A stretch of 8,617 bases of DNA from UBA4292 sp964648695 (GTDB taxonomy: Bacteria; Bacillota; Clostridia; Lachnospirales; Lachnospiraceae): NCBI GenBank assembly GCA_964648695.1, contig CAZYLH010000055.1:1-8617 (forward strand), read 5' to 3'. The translations under genes and the position numbers were made by a program. Positions 1 to 6,050 of the stretch are shown here, piece after piece. Below the pieces are notes generated by a model. The model was not told the origin of the DNA. It was given only the letters and a program-made list of their open reading frames with translations, and did not search any database. The first letter of the stretch is position 1; each line of letters opens with the position of its first letter.

Positions 1-1253
1 GATAAATGATATACCTTTGCGCCGTGCTTTTTAAGGCTCACTGTGATGTAATCTGCCACGCAGGTCTCCTCCCCACTCCAAAGCTCCTTGGCCTTTGTAA
101 CGCCCACGGCCTCTACCTCTGCGGGGGATAGCTTTATGGTGCTATCCTCCTCTCCTGCGTTAAACACAACCATATACTGGCCGCCGCTAATATCCATGGC
201 AGTCCAGAGGATATGCTCCACCCCGCTTATCTCTTTTCTCCAAACCTGGTGGGCATGGCGCGCATCCTTTTGCATGCGCAAAATATCCGCGTTTGTAAGA
301 AGGCTCATGGTAAAATCATCAAAGCCTGTCATCTCTCCGCCTATCATAAGAGGTGCTCTAAAGATGCACCATAGGGTCATCATAGTGATCTGCTCATCCT
401 CGGTAAATTTTGTCCAGTTTTTCTTATCGTAATCCTGCAAAATCGGCCCGATTGGGAGCATATCAGCGTCCGGGTAATTTCCGGGGGCAGTGTGAATGCT
501 CCAAAGCTCCGCTCTCTTAAACATATCATATAGCTGATCCCAGTTATCCCAGAAATCATCCGTGATGCGCCACATATTGGAAACCTGCTTATAAAGCTGC
601 GCTTTTTCTAAAAGTGCAGGCCCCGGAGAGAGGCTTAGCACAATGTCACGGCCGCACTCTGAGAGAGCCTTACTTAGAGCCACAAGCTCCTTTTCCTCAT
701 GCGGAAGCTCTCTGCAGATATCATCAACCTTTATAAAATCCACTCCCCAGGACGCGTAAAGTGCAAAAATGCTATCGTAGTACGCCTTTCCGCCCTTTTC
801 ATGGTCAACGCCGTACATATCCGTGTTCCAGTTACAGATGCTGGCTGTCTTTGCTATCTGCCTTGCGGTAAGATCCGAATTATAAACCGGCAGATTTTTA
901 TGCACTGCCTGACGGGGGATTCCTCTCATAATGTGGATGCCAAACTTTAACCCCAGGCTGTGAACATAGTCCGCAAGGGGCTTAAAGCCTGCTCCGTCTT
1001 TCGCAGACGGGAAGCGGTTTGGTGCTGGCATGAGCCTGCCGTATTCATCCATCGTAAGCGGGGCAAAGGGATGGTACTCGTGGCTTTCGGCCGTGGGCTC
1101 TGACCACTGTATGTCAACCACCACATACTCCCAGCCATACTCCTTTAGGTGCTCTGCCATAAACTCTGCGTTTTTGCGGACGGTTTTTTCGTCCACAGAT
1201 GCCCCGTAGCAATCCCAGCTGTTCCACCCCATGGGTGCTCTAAGAAACTCCAT
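1..1253 (-). CDS. GH27 family glycosidase (alpha-galactosidase-like), 3' end outside window
   Basis: The frame is open from an ATG at 1253 to base 1 (417 codons plus 2 bases), so the stop lies beyond the window. AGGAGG ends 6 bases before the ATG, which fixes the start. The protein opens with the GH27 signature MGWNSWDCYG (residues 8-17). WGVDFIKVDD (169-178) places the nucleophile at Asp177, and WRITDDFWDNW (228-238) places the acid/base at Asp233, by alignment to known GH27 enzymes. A beta-sandwich domain follows from about residue 335. No signal peptide is visible, so the enzyme is probably cytosolic and acts on imported oligosaccharides. The classical Asp-Asp-Cys-Trp segment is replaced by VDIQW (46-50), and a HIMRGIPRQAV loop (107-117) replaces the usual disulfide-bearing loop, so the substrate may not be alpha-galactoside; beta-L-arabinopyranoside or isomalto-dextran activities also exist in GH27. 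It lies 47 bp after the cyclophilin gene and may be co-transcribed with it. The family is clear; the substrate is inferred. Confidence 0.9.
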   Translation of the reverse strand, partial: MEFLRAPMGWNSWDCYGASVDEKTVRKNAEFMAEHLKEYGWEYVVVDIQWSEPTAESHEYHPFAPLTMDEYGRLMPAPNRFPSAKDGAGFKPLADYVHSLGLKFGIHIMRGIPRQAVHKNLPVYNSDLTARQIAKTASICNWNTDMYGVDHEKGGKAYYDSIFALYASWGVDFIKVDDICRELPHEEKELVALSKALSECGRDIVLSLSPGPALLEKAQLYKQVSNMWRITDDFWDNWDQLYDMFKRAELWSIHTAPGNYPDADMLPIGPILQDYDKKNWTKFTEDEQITMMTLWCIFRAPLMIGGEMTGFDDFTMSLLTNADILRMQKDARHAHQVWRKEISGVEHILWTAMDISGGQYMVVFNAGEEDSTIKLSPAEVEAVGVTKAKELWSGEETCVADYITVSLKKHGAKVYHL

Positions 1254-1258
1254 AAACT

Positions 1259-1264
1259 ACCTCC
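1259..1264 (-). promoter_or_regulatory. Ribosome binding site of GH27 gene
   Basis: The minus strand reads AGGAGG followed by TAGTTT and then ATG. This is a near-consensus Shine-Dalgarno sequence at good spacing and supports the ATG at 1253 as the true start. Confidence 0.8.
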
Positions 1265-1300
1265 TAATATCATTATACTTCTCTTTGCTATCACCGCTCA

Positions 1301-1822
1301 TTAAAATTTTTCCGGCTCCGGATACTCCACCCCAAATGTCTCAACCGAAACCTTTTCCATCACCTGGTTTTCCATGGGCCTGTCATCACGGTAGGTAGGT
1401 GTCTCGGCGATTTTTTCCACTACATCCATGCCCTCTATCACCTTTCCAAACGCCGCGTACTCCCCGTCAAGGTGCGGCGCTGCCTTGTGCATGATAAAGA
1501 ACTGGCTTCCAGCGGAATTTGGCATCATGGAGCGTGCCATGGAGATAACGCCGGAAGTATGCTTTAAGGTGTTATTAAAACCGTTACTTAAAAACTCTCC
1601 CTTAATCTGATATCCCGGGCCTCCCATGCCCGTCCCGTCCGGGTCACCGCCCTGCATCATAAAACCGGCTATAACTCTGTGAAAAATAAGCCCGTCATAA
1701 TAGCCCTTCTTTGTCAGGCTGATAAAATTGTTTACTGTGTTTGGCGCAATCTCTGGATAAAGCTCAAGCTTAATCTCTCCTGCGTCCTTTATCTTCATTG
1801 TAACAATTGGATTTTGTGCCAT
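1301..1822 (-). CDS. Cyclophilin-type peptidyl-prolyl cis-trans isomerase
   Basis: This 173-residue protein catalyses cis-trans isomerisation of Xaa-Pro bonds and assists protein folding. It has no signal peptide and should be cytosolic. The whole length is one cyclophilin domain. FHRVIAGFMMQGGD (47-60) carries the catalytic arginine Arg49 with Phe54 and Gln57 at the spacing seen in human CypA (Arg55, Phe60, Gln63). SAGSQFFI (103-110) and LDGEYAAFG (118-126) complete the active site. The position matching the cyclosporin-contacting Trp121 of CypA is His117, so cyclosporin binding should be weak, as in many bacterial cyclophilins. Length is normal for compact bacterial forms. The ATG at 1822 has GGGTGAG upstream, which pairs with the 3' part of the anti-SD. 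It starts 46 bp after the TPM gene with no terminator between, so it is probably in the same operon. Confidence 0.96.
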   Translation of the reverse strand: MAQNPIVTMKIKDAGEIKLELYPEIAPNTVNNFISLTKKGYYDGLIFHRVIAGFMMQGGDPDGTGMGGPGYQIKGEFLSNGFNNTLKHTSGVISMARSMMPNSAGSQFFIMHKAAPHLDGEYAAFGKVIEGMDVVEKIAETPTYRDDRPMENQVMEKVSVETFGVEYPEPEKF

Positions 1823-1834
1823 TGTCTCTCACCC

Positions 1835-1852
1835 TTGCAGTCTCTGCTGCAA
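1835..1852 (-). promoter_or_regulatory. Small hairpin directly upstream of cyclophilin RBS
   Basis: Arms TTGCAG and CTGCAA (6 bp) enclose a 6-base loop. The 3' arm ends right beside the GGGTGAG ribosome binding site of the cyclophilin gene. No T-tract follows on the minus strand, so it is not an intrinsic terminator. It could modulate initiation or protect an mRNA end, or be chance. Confidence 0.3.
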
Positions 1853-1868
1853 AATTCCTTTCTATTTT

Positions 1869-2732
1869 TTAAAAACGACCGCTTCTGCTGTGACTGTGGC
1901 TTCCGCCGCCGCTATGGCTGCCGCCACCGTGGCCGCCTCCGCCGCCGCCCCCACGGCCTGTGTTATTGTCAGTCTGTATCCGCCTGCGCACTGTCGTGGT
2001 GTGCGTGTAGATATCAGAGTGCTCATACAGATGCACATGCTCGCCTCGCATATATGTGTGGCTGTTTACGGCCTTTCTGTTTCTCTGCACGGCCCACATT
2101 ATTATTACCACAACGGCTCCTAAGACCGCAGACACTATAATTCGCATGCGGATGCGCTCGTTATCCCAGATACGCTCTCCGTCCACTGTGTAGGCCACAT
2201 CCCCGGAGCCGTCATATGCGCCCGGGTCGCTTACATCCTCCGCATCCGAATAGATGGCGGTAAGCTCAATAAACCTTACTGCCCCGTTATAATAATCCGA
2301 GACGGAAAGATACACGGATACGGCATCTATCATGGCGTCAAGCTCTGAATCTAAAAAAAGGAAGTTTACATCCTCAAGCTGGCTCTCATAAATAGAAAGC
2401 TCTCTTTCTCCCATGTCGATAACCAGTAAAATCCCAGCGCCGCCCGCTCCGTCATAGCCAAAGCCGCCATCCTGGTAAAATTCATGCGCGTAGTCATCTA
2501 TACTAAGTCCGTCAGTGGTGTTTGTGGTAAGTATCAGCACGTCCATATTAATATCTTCTGCCATCTCCACCGCCAGCTTGGTAAGCTCCTCCTCTTCTTC
2601 ATCTGTAAAGAGATCCGCATTGTCATACACCTTCTGACCGGTTTCATCAAAGCCGCACAAAACGCCAGCAGCGCAAAACATACAAAGCGCTAAAAAAACC
2701 CCTCTAAAGCGCTTTTTTAGTACCTTTTCCAT
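1869..2732 (-). CDS. TPM-domain membrane protein with His/Gly-rich tail
   Basis: This 287-residue protein starts with a positively charged, hydrophobic signal sequence (residues 1-27, no good lipobox). A TPM (TLP18.3/Psb32/MOLO-1) domain follows at about 33-165: KVYDNADLFTDEEEEEL (34-50) is the typical domain start, and GILLVIDMGERELSIY (100-115) matches the family core strand. One transmembrane helix lies at about 197-215. The tail carries nine histidines (225, 232, 234, 238, 244, 268, 273, 279, 281), seven consecutive glycines at 261-267 and an SGRF end, common in this family. Predicted topology is TPM domain outside and His-rich tail in the cytoplasm. TPM proteins are linked to membrane-protein maintenance and some show phosphatase activity; the role here is unknown. 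The start lies 3 bases after the stop of the zinc-ribbon gene, with a GGGGG ribosome binding site inside that gene, so the two are translationally coupled. Confidence 0.88.
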   Translation of the reverse strand: MEKVLKKRFRGVFLALCMFCAAGVLCGFDETGQKVYDNADLFTDEEEEELTKLAVEMAEDINMDVLILTTNTTDGLSIDDYAHEFYQDGGFGYDGAGGAGILLVIDMGERELSIYESQLEDVNFLFLDSELDAMIDAVSVYLSVSDYYNGAVRFIELTAIYSDAEDVSDPGAYDGSGDVAYTVDGERIWDNERIRMRIIVSAVLGAVVVIIMWAVQRNRKAVNSHTYMRGEHVHLYEHSDIYTHTTTVRRRIQTDNNTGRGGGGGGGHGGGSHSGGGSHSHSRSGRF

Positions 2733-2735
2733 TAG

Positions 2736-3764
2736 CTATACCCCCAGTAATGTATATAGTATAAAGAAAGCAACTGTTGCCCCAAGCCACCATGCCACAA
2801 CTCTTGCCTTGCTGATGGGAAGCGCCCCCACCTGCCTTCCGGTCTGCCCGTTTAGCATAAAGCTGTACATTTTGCCCTTCCAGCTGTAGTTTAGGTGCCA
2901 CACGGGAAGCAGGACATATTCCGCCTTTGTCCTGTGAAGCTTTATTTTCTTTCGCATGGGAACAACGGTTGAATATCCGTGAATGGTTGCCATTGTGGCG
3001 TTCACGCCGTACTTGCTGACCCTGCTCTCCACTCTTGGAGCCATCTCGGATGCATCATAGCTGTATTTTTCTGCATAATACCCGGAAAGATACGGCATAT
3101 CAAATTCCCGCAACTGCTTGTTGTCAAAAGGCTCTAGAGAGTCCATCATCTCATCGTCCATCTTTTCTGAGGCGTCTGCCGGTACGTCGTCAAACTGGGC
3201 AAATGCATGGCGGTGAATGAGGAAGTGATCCGTGTGGATAATCTCCCAATCTCCCCGGCGCTCAGTGCGCACCTTGGTTGCCTTAGCGTCAAGCTCTATA
3301 TCCGCGTCGTAATTATAGAGCCAAAAAGGCACATAAATGCCGGTGACTTTTTCTAACACCGCCTGGCTGGAGAAAACCTTTGGCGTTAAAAGGCCCTTTT
3401 TTGTCCACTTTCGAAACCTCTCTTTTGCCTCATCCTTTCCAATACAAAAGGGAATCAGTCTGCTTGGCTTTTGCACGCCGGAGAGCCTGTCCTCTATAAG
3501 TGTGGGACTTCCACAAAAGCCGCAAAAGGTTGCTGCCGTGGCATCATCCGTCACAATCTCAGCACCGCAGTTTGGACATTTATATCCGTGAAAGGACATA
3601 TACTCCGGCTCTTCTTCGGCATCTTTCTCCACGGTTGTCTGCTCTTCATCCTTTACATCGGAAACCTTCTGCTTTGTGCCACAGTAATCGCAGGATAGTG
3701 TGTCCGATTTCTCGTCATATGTCATTGCCGCCCCGCAGCCGGGACATTTATAGTTTACTACCAT
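2736..3764 (-). CDS. Double zinc-ribbon (TFIIB-type) membrane-anchored protein
   Basis: This 342-residue protein carries two N-terminal zinc ribbons: Cys7/Cys10 with Cys25/Cys28, and Cys63/Cys66 with Cys81/Cys84, each expected to bind one zinc. An acidic linker (37-55) joins them. The region 98-320 is a conserved beta-rich domain of unknown function containing VPFWLYNYDADIELDAKAT (145-163) and LLPVWHLNYSWKGK (285-298). One transmembrane segment lies at about 322-340 near the C terminus, so the bulk should be cytosolic and tail-anchored. It resembles proteins annotated as TFIIB-type zinc ribbon-containing in Lachnospiraceae, but nothing here supports a role in transcription. It is coupled to the TPM gene 3 bases downstream, suggesting a shared membrane complex. 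The start is supported by a GGGGGGAG site about 9 bases upstream. A promoter is predicted at 3819-3847. Function is unknown. Confidence 0.85.
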   Translation of the reverse strand: MVVNYKCPGCGAAMTYDEKSDTLSCDYCGTKQKVSDVKDEEQTTVEKDAEEEPEYMSFHGYKCPNCGAEIVTDDATAATFCGFCGSPTLIEDRLSGVQKPSRLIPFCIGKDEAKERFRKWTKKGLLTPKVFSSQAVLEKVTGIYVPFWLYNYDADIELDAKATKVRTERRGDWEIIHTDHFLIHRHAFAQFDDVPADASEKMDDEMMDSLEPFDNKQLREFDMPYLSGYYAEKYSYDASEMAPRVESRVSKYGVNATMATIHGYSTVVPMRKKIKLHRTKAEYVLLPVWHLNYSWKGKMYSFMLNGQTGRQVGALPISKARVVAWWLGATVAFFILYTLLGV

Positions 3765-3818
3765 TGTCTATTGCTCCCCCCATTCGTCCGTAAATCCATA
3801 TATTCCTAATACCCGTCT

Positions 3819-3847
3819 AGCATAACATTGAGAGCAAAAAAAAGCAA
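3819..3847 (-). promoter_or_regulatory. Predicted sigma-A promoter of zinc-ribbon/TPM/ppi operon
   Basis: On the minus strand, TTGCTT (3847-3842), a 17-base spacer and TATGCT (3824-3819) form a -35/-10 pair. A TGT directly before the -10 gives an extended -10. The predicted start would leave about a 47-base leader before the ATG at 3764. It lies just after the glnN terminator, which fits a new transcription unit. Confidence 0.45.
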
Positions 3848-3873
3848 GAAAAAGGTAGTCTTCTTTACACGTA

Positions 3874-3919
3874 AGATAAAAAAAGAAGGACCTGGCCTAA
3901 ATGCCAAGCAGTCCTTCTT
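3874..3919 (-). terminator. Intrinsic terminator of glnN
   Basis: Arms AAGAAGGAC (3883-3891) and GTCCTTCTT (3911-3919) pair perfectly. An inner TGGC/GCCA stem (3893-3896/3903-3906) closes a 6-base loop. On the minus strand the hairpin is followed by a run of seven or more T. It begins 25 bases after the glnN stop codon, so it ends glnN transcription and separates glnN from the zinc-ribbon operon. Confidence 0.88.
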
Positions 3920-3943
3920 CTTTCTTTTATATTCGTCCGCGCC

Positions 3944-5740
3944 TTATACCTCAAACAGCAGATCGCCGTATGTGGGCATGGGCCATGCCTTCTTATCGAC
4001 TAACATCTCCATCTCGTCCACCGGTGCACGCAGCGCTGCCATGGCGGGGATAACCTCATCATGGTATGCCTTTGCCTTGCACTCCTCGCAGTCCTTAGAG
4101 GAGGCCGCGGCTGTAACCTCCTGTAACTTTGCAAGCGCTACTTTTGCCTCGGACAGCTTTGCGCTTACCTCTACCAGAAGCTCTGTCTGAACGCTTACAT
4201 CCGCATCTGCACAAGCTCCCTTTACGGTGTTTATGGATGTTGCCAGGTCTGTGGTGTACTTGATTACAGCGGGGATGATGCTCTTAGACGCCATCTCGAT
4301 CATAGTAAGCGCCTCGATGTTTATCGCCTTTGCATAGTTCTCATACTGAATCTCCACTCTGGAGTCAAGCTCTGCCTTGGTAAAGATTCCGAACTTCTCA
4401 AACAGCGCAACCGCCTTATCTGTGTTCAGTGACGGGATAGCCTCCACCATGGAGCGGATGTTTGGAAGACCTCTTCTTTCTGCCTCCTCAACCCACTCAT
4501 CGGAATATCCGTTTCCGTTAAAGATGATTCTCTGATGCTTTGTAAGAAGCTCCTTTATCAGATCATGCACTGCCATGGGGAAGTCCTCTGCCTTCTCAAG
4601 AATATCGGCGGCATCACTGAAGGCTTCTGCAACTATGGCATTTAAAACGGTGTTTGGCTCTGAGATGGAATCGTTAGAGCCAACCATACGGAACTCAAAC
4701 TTGTTGCCGGTAAATGCAAACGGTGATGTTCTGTTTCTGTCGGTNNNNNNNNNNNNNNNNNNNNNNNNNNNNNNNNNNNNNNNNNNNNNNNNNNNNNNNN
4801 NNNNNNNNNNNNNNNNNNNNNNNNNNNNNNNNNNNNNNNNNNNNGTCTCCATAACCAGCTGGTTGTGGTCAACTGCGATATTTGCAACTGCGTATACGGG
4901 AGCGAGCTCGTGCTGTGCAGGTGCAACCTCATTGTGCTGGGTTTTTGCGCTTACGCCAAGCTTCCACAGCTCAATGTTTACATCCTTCATGAAGCTTCCG
5001 ATTCTCTCGCGGATCTTTCCAAAATAGTGATCCTCAAGCTCCTGACCCTTAGGCGGCATCGCGCCAAAAAGTGTACGTCCAGTAAAAATCAGATCCTCTC
5101 TTTGCAGGTACTTTTTCTGGTCTATGATGAAGTACTCCTGCTCAGGCCCTACGGATGCGGTAACCTTTTTTGAGGTTGTGTTTCCAAACAGTCTCACAAT
5201 ACGAAGCGCCTGGTTGCTTACAGCCTCCATGGAGCGAAGCAGAGGGGTCTTTTTATCCAGCGCCTCACCTGTGTAAGAGCAGAACGCTGTGGGGATGCAA
5301 AGGATTGCTCCTGTTGCGTCCTCCTTTACAAATGCAGGAGAGGTGCAGTCCCATGCCGTATATCCTCTTGCCTCAAATGTTGCGCGAAGGCCTCCTGAGG
5401 GGAATGAGGATGCGTCAGGCTCACCCTTTATCAGCTCCTTGCCGGAAAACTCCATCAGAACCTTTCCCTGGGCATTTGGAGCGGATACAAAGGCGTCATG
5501 CTTTTCCGCTGTGGTACCGGTAAGGGGCTGGAACCAGTGGGTATAATGGGTAGCGCCCTTCTCGATAGCCCAATCCTTCATCGCGTTGGCTACAACCTCC
5601 GCAACCATGGGATCAAGCTCCTTGCCCTCGTCAATGGTCTTGCGCAGCGCCTTATAAACCTGCTTGGGTAAGCGCTCCTTCATGGCTGTGTCGTCAAACA
5701 CGTTTGTCCCGAAAATTTCTGCTACGTTTGTAGTGCTCAT
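3944..5740 (-). CDS. glnN: Glutamine synthetase type III, interrupted by assembly gap
   Basis: GSIII makes glutamine from glutamate, ammonium and ATP in the cytosol as a large homo-oligomer. Visible N-terminal part (298 residues): VAEIFGTNVF (6-15), GATHYTHWFQPLTG (62-75), GGLRATFEARGYTAWD (116-131), the metal-binding GPEQEYF (198-204), and NEVAPAQHELAP (270-281), all GSIII hallmarks. After the gap TDRNRTSPFAFTGNKFEFR resumes, and the usual C-terminal helical region follows (266 residues). The gap removes the ATP/glutamate-binding part with the NGSGKH and HRLGANEAPP motifs expected there. Family members are about 700 residues and only 564 are visible, so some 130-140 residues, about 400 bp, should be missing rather than 100. 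The flanks are in frame and the gene is probably intact in the organism. AAGGAGAGG about 8 bases upstream fixes the ATG at 5740. Regulation is likely complex, given the inverted repeats and two promoters upstream, and a terminator follows. Confidence 0.96.
   Translation of the reverse strand: MSTTNVAEIFGTNVFDDTAMKERLPKQVYKALRKTIDEGKELDPMVAEVVANAMKDWAIEKGATHYTHWFQPLTGTTAEKHDAFVSAPNAQGKVLMEFSGKELIKGEPDASSFPSGGLRATFEARGYTAWDCTSPAFVKEDATGAILCIPTAFCSYTGEALDKKTPLLRSMEAVSNQALRIVRLFGNTTSKKVTASVGPEQEYFIIDQKKYLQREDLIFTGRTLFGAMPPKGQELEDHYFGKIRERIGSFMKDVNIELWKLGVSAKTQHNEVAPAQHELAPVYAVANIAVDHNQLVMEXXXXXXXXXXXXXXXXXXXXXXXXXXXXXXXXXXTDRNRTSPFAFTGNKFEFRMVGSNDSISEPNTVLNAIVAEAFSDAADILEKAEDFPMAVHDLIKELLTKHQRIIFNGNGYSDEWVEEAERRGLPNIRSMVEAIPSLNTDKAVALFEKFGIFTKAELDSRVEIQYENYAKAINIEALTMIEMASKSIIPAVIKYTTDLATSINTVKGACADADVSVQTELLVEVSAKLSEAKVALAKLQEVTAAASSKDCEECKAKAYHDEVIPAMAALRAPVDEMEMLVDKKAWPMPTYGDLLFEV
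4745..4844. other. Assembly gap (100 N) inside glnN
   Basis: This is a run of exactly 100 N. GSIII family length suggests the true missing sequence is near 400 bp, so the run is probably a placeholder for unknown length. All coordinates across it are nominal. Confidence 0.95.
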
Positions 5741-5777
5741 ATGGGAACCTCTCCTTCTTTTTAATTTTGTGATACTC

Positions 5778-5852
5778 CTGCAAATACGCTTTCCATTGTC
5801 ACCGTTTCACATTGTAGCAGAAACTTTAGATTCTGAAAAGCTGTATTTGCAG
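5778..5852. repeat. 10-bp inverted repeat flanking glnN promoter P2
   Basis: CTGCAAATAC at 5778-5787 and GTATTTGCAG at 5843-5852 are perfect reverse complements. They bracket the predicted -35 and -10 of P2. One arm is upstream of the -35 and the other is in the predicted leader, so the arrangement could be paired operator sites, or stem arms in an RNA started further upstream. Confidence 0.55.
5811..5839 (-). promoter_or_regulatory. Predicted glnN-proximal promoter (P2)
   Basis: The minus strand reads TTTTCA (5839-5834), a 17-base spacer and TACAAT (5816-5811), with TGC before the -10 (extended -10). Transcripts would start near 5804, giving a leader of about 64 bases before the glnN ATG. 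The pair lies between the two arms of a 10-bp inverted repeat (5778-5787 and 5843-5852). Confidence 0.5.
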
Positions 5853-5858
5853 TGACTT

Positions 5859-5933
5859 TTAAGAGAATTTATTAAAAACGAAAAAAAGGGCGTCAAAGCA
5901 CATGCCTGACACCCTTGTCATAAATTCTCTTAA
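5859..5933. repeat. 13-bp perfect inverted repeat enclosing a terminator
   Basis: TTAAGAGAATTTA at 5859-5871 and TAAATTCTCTTAA at 5921-5933 are perfect reverse complements separated by 49 bases that contain the intrinsic terminator. In a minus-strand read-through RNA they would form an outer stem around it. The AT-rich arms could also be the ends of a very small inserted element, but no target duplication is apparent. Confidence 0.6.
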
Positions 5934-5944
5934 TATCTTAACGA
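5880..5944 (-). ncRNA. Candidate short RNA or attenuated leader upstream of glnN
   Basis: A predicted promoter at 5950-5978 should start RNA near 5944, and an intrinsic terminator ends it near 5880, giving about 65 nt. The RNA would hold an AU-rich 5' part (including 5933-5921), a small UGACA/UGUCA hairpin and the terminator hairpin. I see no ORF with a ribosome binding site in it. Read-through would yield a glnN mRNA with a leader of about 200 nt, so it could be an independent small RNA, a riboregulatory attenuator, or both. It matches no RNA family I can name. Confidence 0.35.
5881..5915 (-). terminator. Intrinsic terminator upstream of glnN
   Basis: On the minus strand the arm at 5915-5907 pairs with the arm at 5895-5887 (9 bp, one G-U), with a short inner GC helix possible in the loop. 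Seven T follow, then a further T run. It would stop read-through from the HIT-HAD unit and transcripts from P1. The 5' arm can instead pair with upstream bases at 5920-5916 (UGACA-AGGG-UGUCA), so the terminator has a built-in competitor. Confidence 0.8.
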
Positions 5945-5949
5945 TGGAA

Positions 5950-5978
5950 AGCATACTACATTTCCCGTGTAAATGCAA
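5950..5978 (-). promoter_or_regulatory. Predicted promoter P1 upstream of terminator
   Basis: The minus strand reads TTGCAT (5978-5973), a 17-base spacer and TATGCT (5955-5950). Four A-tracts lie directly upstream of the -35. Its product would reach the terminator at 5881-5915 after about 30 bases of leader. Confidence 0.45.
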
Positions 5979-5981
5979 GCG

Positions 5982-6015
5982 TTTTTTGTATTTTTTTGGT
6001 TTTTTGCGTTTTTTT
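5982..6015 (-). promoter_or_regulatory. Phased A-tracts (UP-element-like, curved DNA) before P1
   Basis: On the minus strand, A-tracts of 6, 7, 6 and 7 bases occupy 5982-5987, 5991-5997, 6000-6005 and 6009-6015. Their centres are about 9-10 bp apart, near helical repeat. They start 4 bases upstream of the P1 -35, the usual place for an UP element contacted by the RNA polymerase alpha subunit. Such phasing bends DNA. Confidence 0.55.
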
Positions 6016-6050
6016 GCCGGGGGCAGTGATTTTAGCCTAGATACACCTCA

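Larger units (their letters stand above)
5785..5955. repeat. Imperfect inverted repeat linking glnN leader and upstream promoter P1
   Basis: TACGCTTTCCAT at 5785-5796 and ATGGAAAGCATA at 5944-5955 are reverse complements at 11 of 12 positions. One copy lies in the glnN leader next to the CTGCAAATAC arm. The other overlaps the -10 and start region of P1. It may be a shared regulator site in opposite orientation, or chance. Confidence 0.35.

Noticed and set aside
1272..1277. TATAAT on the minus strand just before the GH27 gene
   Set aside because: No -35 lies at suitable spacing, and transcription would start inside the ribosome binding site, leaving almost no leader.
1890..1975. Open plus-strand frames and triplet-rich repeats over the TPM gene 3' end
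   Set aside because: They are the reverse complement of the Gly/His/Ser-rich tail of the TPM protein. Low-complexity coding sequence explains both the repeats and the antisense frames.
3883..3919. Plus-strand (bidirectional) terminator after glnN
   Set aside because: The hairpin is followed by T-rich sequence on the plus strand too, but there is no plus-strand gene in the window that would need it.
5859..5933. Miniature inverted-repeat transposable element upstream of glnN
   Set aside because: The 13-bp arms fit in size, but no target-site duplication is visible and the interior is a functional-looking terminator. A regulatory RNA explanation is simpler, though multicopy occurrence was not testable here.
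5880..5944. ANTAR-type antiterminator target before glnN
   Set aside because: Glutamine genes in Clostridia can have such leaders, but I cannot find two adjacent stems with six-base loops carrying A at position 1 and G at position 4. The competing hairpin here has a four-base loop.
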